Source: Sphagnum magellanicum (Eukaryota; Streptophyta; Sphagnopsida; Sphagnales; Sphagnaceae). Taken from it: DNA of 64,000 nt. Each line of letters starts with the position of its first letter. Positions within the stretch are counted from its first letter, which is position 1. Positions 24,118-38,277 of the stretch are shown here, piece by piece. The stretch spans positions 16,184,501 to 16,248,500 of the forward strand of contig CM038925.1 of NCBI GenBank assembly GCA_021904315.1, in the 5' to 3' direction. Position numbers and translations under genes: made by a program. Below the pieces are notes generated by a model. That model made no database searches. It saw nothing but the letters and a program-made list of their open reading frames with translations, and was not told where the DNA came from.

Positions 24118-25226
24118 ATTGATTTTAGTATTATTCAAATAACAAAATAATGCCATTGTGCAATGTTTGACTTTCAGCCAAGTTTAGTTCATGTATTGAA
24201 AGATGTTGCCTACGTAGAAAATAATGTTGTCGTCAATTCCATCTACCAAGTTGCATCCTCTGGTCCTCCAAGATTACATTGGATGGTTAACATTGATAAG
24301 TATTGGATAATTGGCAAAAGCTTGTTAATGAACTATCAAGATATAGTTTTCACACTAGGCACAATTGTGTCTATGGGTAATGACGTCCCACCAATTGTCA
24401 AAATGAAATGTGAACATGACAATCGACCTATGCATTGTGAATCGTCAAACTCGTTGTCAAAGTTGACATTCATTAACCTAAGGGATTCATCAAACTCCTT
24501 AGGAGTTTTACATATGGAGCCTTTGTGCCCTTAGGTCTTTCATCAAAAGGTGGACCTCAAACCCTTGTTAAGATTTTGACATTGCAAACAATTGTCTTAT
24601 GAAACATTCTCAACTCACTAAAGGCAATGTTTCAAACTTGACATGCTTGAAACGAATTAAGGTCTTTGGATTATGCCACAATGAGAATTGAAAATGTGCA
24701 CTTTCTTTCGACCATGTTCAATTGTGATGTTCTAATCCAACATCCTTCATTTGCAAGCCAATGGGAATTTAAAAACAAATGTAAGGTATGGACAAAAAGT
24801 ACAATGGTCATGCTTGGTGCAAGGTAAAGATGACCAACATAAAAAACCCTCGTGGTTTGGTTTTAAATGCATTAATGTTTGGCCCATCTTCATTGTCAAA
24901 ATGGTTCTTGTTCTATGTTTCTTTGATCAGGTGCTTGCAATGAAGTTGATTGGAGTAGCAACTTGTCGCAAGTTTTTATTGTTGGCCAAATTGTTTCAAA
25001 TCCTCTTGTCTACACCATTACCGTAAGGTTTGTGGTTTTTACCCCTTCTATGTATGAATGTGCATGTGTGGTATGTATTACATGGTTCAATTTGTTGGAC
25101 AATCTTTCAAAAGTAGCCATCCACTTTGGCACCCATGCACATCCTGTGTTAGAAGATAAGTGCAAAAAGTTTATCGATGAAATGATCATGAGAAGAAAAC
25201 CGCATATTTTTTATTGGTTTCTCTGA
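24118..25226 (+). pseudogene. Unrecognised decayed protein-coding remnant
   Basis: Open frames at 24163-24534, 24751-25026 and 24963-25226 lie in one direction and together look like a broken protein, with motifs such as SSGPPRLHWMVNIDKYW, CKVWTKSTMVMLG and HFGTHAHPVLEDKCKKFIDE. Frame changes and stops separate them. The composition (W, C, H, G present) argues against pure chance, and the last motif resembles multicopy transposon-associated proteins, but I cannot name the family. Confidence 0.3.
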
Positions 25227-28200
25227 CTAAATTTTAGTTGTAAGCAACATTCGTAACTAAAATCCCCTTAATCGCCTTAGACAAGTCACATGTGATATTA
25301 ATTGCAAATGATAAAGCATATTGGATGAAAAAAAAAATCAACAAGTACAAGTTCATCTTTTGACTCCAAAGTATAAGTATTGTCAAATGTGATTAAAATG
25401 TGACTATTTGGTCACAATTGAAGGCAATTGTGCTACCACATGTCCCAATTAGTTAATTTTTAAAAATATAATAATAATTATTATTTTGAAATAATCTAGG
25501 ACATTCAATTCAAATGTTCGAATGATTTTATATTATGACAGATTGGCAAATGGAAATATGTATGTGGCATTTTAAAATGAATTTCATACGAAACATTAAT
25601 ATTAGGTTGGTAGGTACCTAGGAAGGTATGTAAATAACTACCCATAAACTTACCTACATACTTAGGTAAAAAGGTAAGTAGGAACCTACTAATTTTTTAA
25701 GCTAAATACTTATTCATATAAGTACGCACTTAAGTAGTTAGGTACATAAGTCGACTTAAATAGGTAGGTCAAACTAAATACCTACCTAGCTAGGTAAATA
25801 AGTAGGTTGAAGACGTAGGTGGTTTAAAATTGTGCATAAATTTTATTTTTATTTTGGGTTAAGCCTTTTGATTGGCTCATCCCATGTGCACAAATTTTCA
25901 AATGTGAAATTGTATGATTAGGTACACCCCTTGTTTAGATAGTATTCAAAATAGGATTGGATAACAAACAATATGGGATAGGTTTTGAAGTCGCAACTTA
26001 TTCACAAACTGACTTGCAATTTAACAACATTCTTCATGCCTTTTGCTCTTAATTTTTAGATTTCTAAATAATACAAATATTCTATACATGACTCACCAAA
26101 TAATTAGATATTCATTTAATTAATAATAATTAAATTTAAAATATAAACTATGCACTACAATTATTAAATATTCACTATCAATTACTTAAATAACCAAAAT
26201 TTTGAAATATTTTCATATTTTTAAAATTTTGGTCGAATTACAAATAATGTATTTAATGTAAAAAAAAATTACTATAGAATAATTCCTACAATTACAATCA
26301 TTACAATAATTATTATAATTATATTATAAAATTTCCAAAAGTTTAATTCAGATTTAAAATTATAAATTTTAGATTGTGAACAATTATGTTTAATTTGAAA
26401 ATAATAGTGCATATCCTATAATTAGATTTTATCTGAAATAATTATAATGATTTTAAAGTATTGTACCATTAATTACAAAAAAATATTTTTATTATCGTAA
26501 GAACGTAAATTATATCATATAAAACTCTATGTTGTAACAATAATTATTTAGAGTAACTAATAATAATATAATTATTTACAATTACTTGTAAATTTTATTT
26601 CTTATCGAAAAGTATTTACAAAAAATAAATATTTTAATTTACTCTAGTACAATCCATGTAGTTATGGTCATTACATTAATTATTTTAATTAAATTATCAT
26701 TATTCATGAAACTTCAATAAAAACTAAATTATAGATCATGAATAATCAAATTCAATTATATATTAATTATGCAAGTATTGTAATTATAAATTACAAATAA
26801 ATTAAGTAATTACAATGATTTTACAATAATTTTATGTTTTTATATTTATAGTTTATTACAAATAAGCCAATAATGAATAATACATATAATTATTTAGTAT
26901 ATCCATTTTTACTAAAATACAATAATTACATCAACTTTGCTTTTTATTTTAAGATTATTATAAAATTGTGAAATATAAATCTTTATTATAAGACATAATC
27001 TCTAAATTATGGATATAAAATATAATTATTGCTATTAAAACATAAATATTTTAAATATAATAGTTAGTCAATTAATGTGAAAATTATTTTCTAATATAAT
27101 TTATTTAATAATAATAATAATAGTATATTTTTACATAACTATAGTAATGTTATTTTTATTCAAATAAATAAATAATCAGTGTAATAGTTTATTTAGGAGT
27201 ATATTTGATTTATGTGAAATTATGGGTAGCTTAATGTAATGGAATTAATAGAAGTACAATAATAATATCAATGATTTTAATTAGAATAAAATTATTATGA
27301 ATATTTTGAATATTAATTTGAAATAAAAATTAAAAATTATGATTATTAAGTTCAATCATAAAATGAATAATTATTGTAATTAATGTAAAACTAGTGTAAT
27401 CATAATGATTTTGCAATAACTGTACATTATTTACAATACATTTTTTGTAATTGTTGGAGTTTTTGATGATTGAAAAATTAACAATATAGTTTGTGTACAA
27501 AATATAACTACGTATAACTTGAATACAGTCAATAGATGTAACCCTTATTATACACATGCACATCCTAATATATTGTCATATGTTTATGGGTAGATTACAT
27601 TTAATACACCATTATAAACCCATACACCTTAGGATACAAATAATACACTTTGAATACCAAGAGGGTTGTGACTCATTTGGACACATTTGCAACTAATTGT
27701 ACATAAATGGGTCTTCTTGGATGAAAAAAATGTTAAAATAGTCCAAATGTAAGGATGAAAAAAACATTAATCACAATTTAGTTGGAACATAGTTGGAAAC
27801 ATGACCAAATCCAAAAAATGGTTGTAGAAATAACCAACATTAGTTGCAAGTGACAAATAGTCACAAGTAGTTGCAAATTGATTGGTTGAAAAAACCCAAG
27901 TTTCTTTTATTGTGAAGAACATGTGGTTGTAGAAAAGGCTTTTAGCATGCCCAATTCTACATCCTTTGCAAAAGCATTGATTGTGAATAAGACATCTCTA
28001 TATCATCACCTTTTTAATGAGAATGGGGAAGGTCTTATTGAACTCCTAAAGGGTGAAAATTTCAATCAAACCATGTCAAAATTTGCACCCTTATGTTTAA
28101 CATTCACAACTTGATTGCATATTTCAAGCATTGCCTTGAGAACATGAGCTTTATTGATTGCATCATCATGTTGAAAGCTTTTAGTCCTTCTAATTGCATT

Positions 28201-28600
28201 CAAAACAATTATTTTCCTGGGCAAGAATTTGCACAAAAGGTTTATCTTTTCAAGATATAGGTGAAGGGAGATGGCTATGGAATCGATTTAGTCAAGTGAA
28301 TACAACTTTGGGGTGATTCAAATTAACATTTCATTTTTGTTTGATTTTTGAAAGGGTCCCATAATTACTAAAACATCAAATTTATTATGAATATAGTTAC
28401 ATTGGATAACTTGCTATCCAAATTCTATAATAGTGATTAAAAAAAAATTAACATTAGTACGCATATAACATTAAAACTTGAATTCAAACTATCAACGTAA
28501 ATATTATAAGTTTGTCCATGTCCATTTGATCTAAATATTATCACTAGATTACGTGAAATTATATAGTTCATAAGAGTTGATATCCACAAACCTCTATTGA
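25227..28600. other. Very AT-rich intergenic DNA with a TAGG-rich patch
   Basis: 25600-25830 is a patch of AGGTAGGTAC/TACCTACC-type short repeats like that inside the transposon at 46.2-47.7 kb. 26050-27560 is extremely AT-rich, made of AATTATTATAATTAT-like words. Around 27780-27910 the motifs TAGTTGCAAGTGACAAATAG and TTTATTGTG|AAG look like one subterminal and terminal end of another CACTA-type element, but I found no left partner. Confidence 0.4.
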
Positions 28601-28675
28601 TCATATAGGATCAAATGCATATATTTGAAATCCATATTCATCTTGAATTCCATATGTATCATTTTGTGAATACTC

Positions 28676-31600
28676 TCATGAATTCAAGCCTTCTTGCAAG
28701 ATTGCAGCTCGTAATTCTTCAACTACCTTGGTCATTGTTGGTCTATGAATAGATTTGGGTTCCACACATTGGATGGCAATCTCCGCAACTTTCCATAAAA
28801 CATCAATTTGAGGGTTTGAAGCTTTCACAATAGGGTCCAAAATCTTGTCAATGTTTCCTGCTTGGAGATTGGATCGCACCTATTCAACACATACACATAT
28901 TATTTGTACTTTTCAATGTTTGCAAAATGATTCTTATAGGAATTTTCTATAGACATTCATTCTTGCTTAGTTAAAACTTAATAATTTACTTCAATATGAC
29001 CATCATGAATAATATTGGGCCAAGTGTTTGAAATAATGATTCATATGCACACCTGATTGCATTTTAGATTTTCCAAGTGAAATAACATAACAAGGACATA
29101 TTATTTCCAATATTGTATACATATGTTTTCATTACAAGTTTAAAAATGATAGTTGTAAAGATAAATAAAATAGAATAATTTTTTCTAAAAATTCAAAGGA
29201 CTATGATTTATAACTTACCCACTCACACAAATTCCAAGCATCACGATTTGGTAACGTTGGATCTATAGGCATGCGTCCAGATATTATTTCCAAAAGCACA
29301 ACACCAAAACCATATACATCACTTTTTGGTGATAAATATCGTGTTGTAAAGTACCTATAAATGAGGAAGTCCATGCACACCAATTGTTAATGAAATTTTT
29401 AAAAAGATGTAATGTGACATTTTGAAATTATTAGTGTACATTTTACAAGGTGAAATCATGTGAAATGCATAACATGTAATCATTAAGCAATTGAATTTGT
29501 AATTTGTCACACATTACAATAATTGGACCATGACGTATGTGGTTAAGTACGTACTCTGGATCAAGATACCCTACAGTTCCTTTGACATTTGTTGTAACAT
29601 GAGTAATATCATCTTCTCCATATATTAATCTTGATAGTCCAAAATCCGCAACTTTTGCAATTTCCATATTATTTGAGAGTAAAATATTGCTACTTTTAAC
29701 ATCACGATGAATAATGCATTGATTGCTCCCTGAATGTAGATATTCCAAGCCTGCAATTTTCAAATTTAAATGTTTTAAAATTATAACAATATAAATTTAT
29801 GTTAACAAGGCATAACTACTAATAAAAACTTCACCTTATGATAAATTGTGTCATGTTTGGTTTTGAGATGCCCAAAATTGAAATATCCCATGCAAAAAAA
29901 CAACTTATTAAAATAAAATTACTTTGATTTGCAAAGATGTGTTATTCAACAAAAAACATATAGTAGTTGAATCATTTACCTTGTGCTGCATTGAGAGCAA
30001 TGTTCATGCGTGATTTCCAATCAAGTTTTTCAACTGTCAACATTGCTAGATCACCTGTGTTTAATCATGAAAAATAAAATTATATTAAAAGATGAAATTA
30101 CTTATTTAATTTTTGGATTTGAATTGAAATCAATGTTTTATTTTTTCAATTTTGTGATGTAGCCAAAGTGGGCATCATTAAAAATCAATTTAACAAAATA
30201 TGGCTCTAAACCATATATGAAAATAAGCAAAATTGAATCTAAGGATCATTATATATTCTTGGCTACCTATTGGAATTCATCATACAAATTTGGTGATTTG
30301 GAGAAAAATTATTTTTGAAATTTGGCAAATTTTAGCAATTTGTTTCATGGATTTGTTTTTTGTAAAGGTCAAAATTTGATAAAAATTTACTAAAAAAAAC
30401 ACTAACCATAATACCAATTATAAATGTCAACAACACGATTAAAACAAGTTGAACAATGAATAGAAAGGTACTTTTTATATGTATTAAAACTTTTGGGTCA
30501 ATCAAATGTTCAAAATCAAAGGTTGAATAAGAATTGATGGTACCGTATAAATGGTCACATAAAGAGCCTTTATGCATGAATTGATAAATCAACATTTGTT
30601 GGTTATCTTCATGGCAATATCCAATTAAAGATACCAAATTTCGATGGCTCACCCTTGATAAAACATCAACCTATGTGAAAACCAACAAATGAATAGATCA
30701 AGTTTTTTCAAAATGAGTACAAAAAGATTTCCCTTTGATCATTTTGAACATTATTTGAAATAACTTAATGATAAAATTTGTTCAAGTCAGTGGGCCGCAT
30801 GACTCAAAGTTTTTTTTTAGGTACCAAATCCTTTTTGTGCATGTGGGATCCACATGGTTTCACCATTCATCAAATTATGTTTTTTTAGTCCATGAATTGT
30901 TTTTAATTAACACACTTATGGGGTATTCAATTTGTTCACTTCAAATAATTTCAACTTAAACATAATTGGAACAATATTTAAAGGCATATTTGTAAATTAA
31001 AATGGTTGATTCTTGATGGATAATGAATAAATTTATGGTTTCAAAATCAAGGTTACATGGTCAAAATGAACTATTAGGAGCCAACATGATAATAAAAGGA
31101 TAAAACATGATTTCAAACCCTTCCAATATATGCTAACTATTTTAGGCTTTGGTTTTCAGTATCATTTGTTACAACTTTGTTTTATATGTTATGTACATTA
31201 CACCTCATTTACATGTGATAAAAGACTCTTGAAATCTTGAGATTTTCAAAAGATACTTTAAATTTGAAAACATTTCAATTTCACAACTTTTAAATTGTGA
31301 ATGTTTTTTGAGTGTGCACAATAGCTTACTATCGTTTATCTCTTTTTACCATCAAAATTTTTTTACGAAAAAAGTCTTTAAGTTGTAAACTTTTCTAGTA
31401 TTGACCATTTTTTATGCAATTGTTCAATTCAAAACTCTTTACTAAAACCAAAACTTGAGATTGAATTAAATGATTTTTAAATTTGAAATCCTCAACATTC
31501 ATTTAAACATAAAAACACAATTTGGAATGATTACCATAATTATAAATTGTTAAAATAAAAACATATTTATTGCATTTTCCAATTTTCAATGTGTTAATTT

Positions 31601-34600
31601 GCTTTTCCATATCCATGTTGGTGGATAAGGGAAGAGAGTGAAGTAATTATAAAAATGGATGTAGTTATTAAGAAAGGAAGGAAAAAAGGAAGCATTTATT
31701 TATTAAAAAATGAAGTAATTAAGCTTGAAAATGAGGTAATTATTTTAAAAATTGTCTTTGGAATGGTCCATGGATGACCATATGAAGGATTCTAGAAAAT
31801 CCCCCATATACATGTTTTGATTACTCATCATTGAATTTTTTTGTTAAGATGTTAATAATTAAATATTTTCAAATCACAATTCAAAGTTTACACTTGGAAT
31901 GATTTGATGACATTCTAAATTATGGAGGGAAAGAATTAAGTACTCAGTCTTGTTGCAAATGTAAACAAACTTTAAAAGTTGAAAATTTAATAATTAAATT
32001 AAATGGGTTGAAATCTTTGTTCTCACAACCAAGTTGAACTAATCTCATTGTCAACATCTCAAAAATGTCTTGAACTTTTACAAACCTCATTAAAGAATTC
32101 GGATGGTCCTTGGGTTGATTTTACATCAAGAACTTTGATTGCCACTTCTTGGCCATCTTCAAGCTTGCCATAATATACAGGTCCAAACCCTCCTTTTCCA
32201 ATCATTGTTTTAAAGTTGTCACTTGCAACAGTAACCTCCGCGAGTGAATAAAACTTTGCACCTACATGATCATTTGTTAAAACAAATGCTGGTCATAAAA
32301 CTTAATTGCATGCATGCAATTGAACGTTGATATACCTATGTCATAGACTTGCCTTGGCCATATATAAAATTAATCCAACTAAAAAAGTGTTGTGATTTAA
32401 CTTATACTAAAGAATAAAATGTGAAAGAATATGTATACACATGATCACAATACATAACATTGATGTTCTTTAATGACTACAAAAAGTGAAAATATCAATT
32501 ATCAAATACTAAAATATCAAACATCCTGTCACTTACCTTGATGAGAAGATTTCATCAATTGCAAATGCCCACTTGTTTTGGTGGTTTTGCCACGCTTGTT
32601 TTGAACTTGAAAATAAAAAATGACACCAATGATGATGACTAGTGCTAAGATGCCACCAATTATAGGACCAATTATGATTCCAATGTTTGTAGATTTGGAC
32701 GTTGGTGATCCCAACATTGGATTTCCCGGAGCATACCTTCAAGTTTTCACATTCACACACATTTGTCAAATTTTGCACACACCAAAGACAATTGATACCA
32801 ATTCATTGGTTTCAAAATAAATTATCATCCTAAACATAAAACATGTTTATGCAACTTAGACAACGCCAAGTATTTGGATCTTTGGTTTAAAACTTACAGG
32901 AAAGTCCAAGTGCCATTGTGGGAAATGAAACTCGGAGGAATGGGGCCACTAAAATTGTTATTTTGTATAAGCCTGTTTCACATGATAGAAAGTCCAATGT
33001 CACTACTTGTTTGAAGTTTTTCAAGCTTGTTGGACTTCTTTATCCAAATGTAGAAGAATTCAAATTATATCATGTCACATATATTTGGTTAGTGCAATTT
33101 AGAATTTTGTGGATATGAACATGAAAATAGTATTTGCATTTAAAGCTTAGTGCCAAAATCCTATCTTGAAGTTTCAATCATGAATTAGTATTGTTAAGAT
33201 TTATTTTTGTAATTTGGTAGAAAATATGAAGGTATACCCAAATAATTCTTTTGAAATGGAGAACTATGATATAAAGTACTCACAATTCTGTTAGAGATGG
33301 TAGGGAAGCCAACCAAGTTGGAAGCTCCCCAGATAGCATATTATTTTGCAATTGCCTAATGTATCAAAACACAACAACATTCCACAATATCAGTTCAAAA
33401 TCTTCATTGAGTCTTTGTGTAACCACTCTAGCAAGTTCTTGGTACAGTATTATAGAACACAAACATATTTTCAATAAATCTGAAAGTAAATGGTCACACA
33501 AAAATCCATGCACATTGTTACTATGAAAAAACACAATATGTTAAATAGTTCCTAAAATATTTAGGTTATAATGGTAGATAAACGATTTAATTACTTACCA
33601 TCTATAAGTACTAATGAGGTTATTGCACAATAAGTAATGAAGTTCACCTTTAAATTTTAGGGATGTAATATATATCTAAGAAAAAATTAATGGCTTTTTG
33701 AGGTGGTCACCATGGTCTTTGACATCACTGGCATTTTACTGGATCTAATAATGGTAGTATTAAGGACTATTAATTACCACATTTTTGGTTCATATGTTCA
33801 CAAAGGGATGGGGAAGGTCAATTTTTTGGGTGAAAATTTGTCAAATGGCGACAAGATAAAAGTAAAATTTAAATGAATATTTTGTCACCCAAAACAAAAA
33901 AAATTCAACAAATTTTGCAATATTAAGGTGAAATATCTTTTGGGATATGCACCATTGTGACTGCATCACCCAATCGAGAAAAAACAATTGGACAAGGGTG
34001 CAAGTTTAGGGTTGGAATGCTCAAGGAATGGAATTGGATCAGGCAAAATTTAGTCTTGAAAAACCAATGTAATCTTGTGAAAAGATTTAGTCTACATTGA
34101 AATATCTAAGGTGGATGTGTATACTCACAAATTTGTTAAATTTGTTAAGTGTGTCCACTGTTGAGGGAGTGAACCATTCAATTCATTATATCGCAATGCA
34201 CTGCAGAGCACAGAAGAGCACACACCATGATTGAAAAATGAACTAAAATGCAATTATTAAAATTACACAATTTACAATGACAATATAAAGACAAATACTA
34301 GCGTATTATAAAAACCATTTTCCCTACCATCATTGATTGCTTAATCTTGAGTTGTAGTTGTTAGGGTTAGATCAAGAGTCTTTAGCAGCTAAAGATAGCG
34401 AATGGTCTTGACTCAAACCACAAGCCCAGAATTTTTGGGGTTTAATTAAAGACCATTTATGCTTATAATTGTTACATAATCCATGATTTGACAAATGAGA
34501 TGACACAATATTAAAAATTTGGATTGACAAATAATTGCACATGTTAACCCTAATGTCCTATGAATTTTATAGAATTACATTGCTAAGGAAAGTTATGGAC

Positions 34601-37600
34601 AAAAGTTACTCACAGACTGGTGAGATTCGAAAGATCACCAAAGTTGGGAGAAATGGGCCCAACTAGATTGTAGCCCGAAAGATCCCTGTCAACCATCACA
34701 ATATGAAGCCCAAATTACAAAAGTCAGATGACATGATATATATGAAAGCCTTGCCAGGATGTGAAATGTTCACTGAGTAGCACAAATCAACAACTAAAAA
34801 GGTTGAAAAATATAATACAAATCTCTTGAGATTGAAGTACCCCAACATTATATGTGCACATAGTTGTTATAGTACAATAGTGCAGCCTTATTATTTTTCT
34901 TCTTGTTTGCAGCCATTTGTTTGATCCATTTTTTATAGACGATCAGACACACTTTGGACCATATTATGTAAGTCTTGGGCTTGTAATGGTCAAGTAGTAT
35001 CCATTCCAAGCCCAAAGTCATGCATGACATGACTCAAAGTGTGTATAGGCAGCACCAAGATGCGTCTTGGCACCTCTAGGCACATCTTGGATGGGCAAAA
35101 GGGTAGTCAAGAAAAAAAGTAGGCAATATTGTTTGGAATAATAACAATGTGCACATATATAATGTTGGGGCTTCAAATATTACAATTTTTTTCTGTGAAT
35201 GTTTTTTGCATCATAGTTATGATGTGACAAAAAATGGGGAAAGGGGTCAACTATTGCAAGTGTTACAATGAATCACACATTAAACTAATCCAGTTACTTT
35301 AGTGTAGCTGAGATTAATATGTCCAGCTATACATTAGACTATCAATTCAAGGTTTTGAATGGATGGAACATCAATTTAAAGTTTAGGAAACTTCAAGGAT
35401 TTTTTTTGGAAAAAAAAGTGACTATAATAATCATGGTTTAATTGGCAACCAATCCCAATCCAAGTTAATAAGAATCAGATGGGCACTGGGTCTGATTTTC
35501 CAAAACAAGACTGGATTCCCCATTCCATTTGTGTGTGGAACTGGAACTGAGATAATTTTTAATTTATTTTTTAGAACCAGAAAATAAATTTATAGTTGAA
35601 TAGGAAAATTACTCACACTTCTGTAATTATAGGAGCGGTGTTGCTAGTGCTTATACATGTGACCCACGGATGTGGCGTTGGAACACAAGGATCGCCAGTC
35701 CAATTGGCAAGGTTCGAATAACTTAATTTTATCTCTTCAATAGCAAGTGCTGCACGCACATCCCAGACTAAGTTAGTTTAAGGTATCTGTCACAATCTTG
35801 AGCAATATTTTGAGTAGGTAAATTAGTGGTGACTTGAGCTATTTGTGAGCACGTAAAGTGGTGATTTAAATTTTAGACATGATCCTGGAATGTAGTTGAC
35901 GATCGACTTTGCTTTGGTAACATGCACCAACATGGTTCATTTATAGATGAAAAACCATTGCTCTCGACTAAATTTGTTGTTTTGATGCACTTGAGACTTG
36001 TTAATTTCAGTCTAACAAGTGTTTTGTTTGGTGTTCTGAGTGGGGAATTCATATATCGAACAACATAGAAGTTAACCTCAGGAAATCCAATATTGAATTT
36101 CTTAAGGGATGCAAAGTGATTGGAATATTGCCGTGTAGACTGTAGGTAATTTTGGTTGACAAGCTAACTTTAATGCAGAAACGATACCCTCGGTGTGGAA
36201 TGTATTGGGGTGTCTTCTGATGAGAATTTAGAAAACAATTGGAAACTAGTACATAAAAGGCAGAACAATAACTCACCGTCCTCGGGGTTTGTAAGCATGG
36301 CCATCACGCTTTCACTAATTTCCAGAACCTCCAAGGCATTCACCAAAGGACCTAGAGGACTGTAAATAGTTTGGTCTTGGTACAAAAAAATATCCCATCC
36401 AAAGGTATCGTCGAAGGGGCCATACGACTCGTAGGAAGCACTGAACAGCTGTGAAGTGTCGCCTGGATTGATAACAATGACTGGAAAGTTTGTTACTTCT
36501 AAATAGAATTGCCGTGAAGTAGCATTTGCAGTAGCATCCAATTCAGCATAATAGAATATTACAAACGCATTATAGGTGTAGTCGTCTGGGAAGATGATTG
36601 TTATGTTGCCACCTGTGGTTGTCAGGGCAGTATCTATGACAGCCTCAGGAATGACGACAGGAGATACGTTGTTCTGAATGTTGTGGTTTGTCGTTAAAAT
36701 TTGCGGCGGTGGAGTGGTACTCTCTAGAAACGTTGAGTTTGATCCTTCGGGATACCAATATCGATCATAAATGTCATCAGGATATCTGTAATAACCAGAA
36801 AAGTTATAATGATAGAACGATCTGAGCAATGATCAATCTACGACTCCTCGTGGGCAAATCGGGCAACATATGTCAAGGTGTCCAGTGCCAATCTAAGACT
36901 AAAATGCATCAAGGATAAAATCAAAACCCTTGTCTAGAATCCTGACTACCTCGTGTGTAGATGATGCTTCAGCAAAGAAGTATATTTCTTTGAATTGATC
37001 AGAAAGAATATTTTCGAACCCATTACTGATTTTTTTTTGTTATTCTATGCTATCTCCTTGTTGTGATTATTCGTTGATATTGGGTGAGTATGAGAATTCT
37101 TTGAGCAATAACTTAATCCAACTTCAGTAAGTTGTAACAAACTTGATTTGTACAGGAAGCACAAAGCGGCGATGTTAGAACTTGGAATGAACATGATTTT
37201 TGCTGGCATACCTGACGAATCTGTTTCCACCGAAGTTCAACCGATATTTTGTCTGGACGTAATGTCCTTGATTGGGGGGCGCGGTCGAAGCAGTATAGAA
37301 AAAATCATCCGTCAGATTCGAAAAAGATATCGCAGAAATAAACGGTATTGAATTAGAGGAGTCTCGTAATAGGCACAGAAATGTTTGGTTAGTATTCAGC
37401 TGAGACACATAAATGAACTCATAATACACAAATGTGGCAGCATCATTAAAGCTGACATTGGCAACTATAGTCCCGTCTATACCCATTTGAAAACTGGGGG
37501 TTGTCGTAGCATTATCATAAGAACCATAGAAGAAAGTCCCTCTGATCTGATACGTCTGATTTGAGATAGCCGGAAAGCTGTAACAATTTTTAGCGGTGGA

Positions 37601-38277
37601 ATCGGGAAAGTATCTCACAGTTGTGAATTCGGAGAAGTTTGGATAATTGGTTTGGGCACTAGGGACGTATCCGTTTACACCAGTCGTTATATACGGAGCA
37701 TCAGGGACCCATGAAATATTTGTGACTTCGTCTACATAGCTGGCGTTTGAACCACAGTCGACAAAGATCGATCCTGCATGCCAACATGAGAAAAAATGAA
37801 GTCGACTCTTGTTGAATAATATCTCGACGTCAACCACGTGTTGAGAACTAAAGTGGCCGAACTTAGACATTCGAAAGAACTTACGGAGCTCGACTAGACT
37901 TGTTGATTACGTGCTTCGTCCAAATACTAGGAGATAAATACGTTGATGCCTTTTCTCCACAAAGAATTCCAAACTCTTCGAAACACTAGTTAAAGGTTTT
38001 TTTCAAATTGCATCGCATTTTGCTAGGAAATTCAGTCTTGTATTTCGTATTCAAGAAACATGGGCATAAAAGAAAATTGTGGGCTAGTTTTCAAAAGTGG
38101 AAGACCAGTGTTACATATATTACGAAAGGGGTGCATAAATTGAAGACTGTTTGTATTACTATGCCACGAACCTTGAATGCCCGACGCGCCTGGAACGATG
38201 TAGAGACTGCACACTAGAGCTTCCAGCACTGCAATCAACAACAACTTGACGGTCCAGACTCCCATTTGTTTGTCCAT
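28676..38277 (-). CDS. Malectin-like/LRR receptor kinase, 15 exons, intact
   Basis: Plasma-membrane receptor serine/threonine kinase of the malectin-like/LRR (LRR-I) type, coding length 2715 nt, 904 residues. Exons on the minus strand: 38277-38172, 37773-37212, 36785-36277, 35749-35617, 34685-34614, 34200-34129, 33355-33284, 32972-32898, 32736-32537, 32261-32086, 30670-30544, 30054-29980, 29750-29555, 29354-29219, 28879-28676. All introns are GT-AG with matching phases and no stop. Residues 1-33 are a signal peptide. About 36-395 are the malectin-like region (starts [16 protein letters not shown], many N-glycosylation sites). [14 protein letters not shown] precedes four LRR units (exons of 72, 72, 72 and 75 nt). 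Transmembrane segment 552-576. Kinase: [11 protein letters not shown] 622-632, Lys643, HRDVKSSN 741-748, DFG 762-764, [10 protein letters not shown] 784-793. It is an RD kinase that should be active. The ligand is unknown. The first of two in-frame ATGs (38277 or 38265) is uncertain. Subfamily relatives act in growth or symbiosis/defence signalling, but the sequence does not say which applies. Confidence 0.9.
30130..30330. repeat. Dispersed repeat copy inside a kinase-gene intron
   Basis: This lies in the intron between the exons at 30670-30544 and 30054-29980. It shares the order GATGTAGCCAAA..., ATATGAAAATAAG, ATCATT...ATTCTTGGCTACCTATT and AATTTGG with 19815-19965, both with similar spacing. 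Confidence 0.4.
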
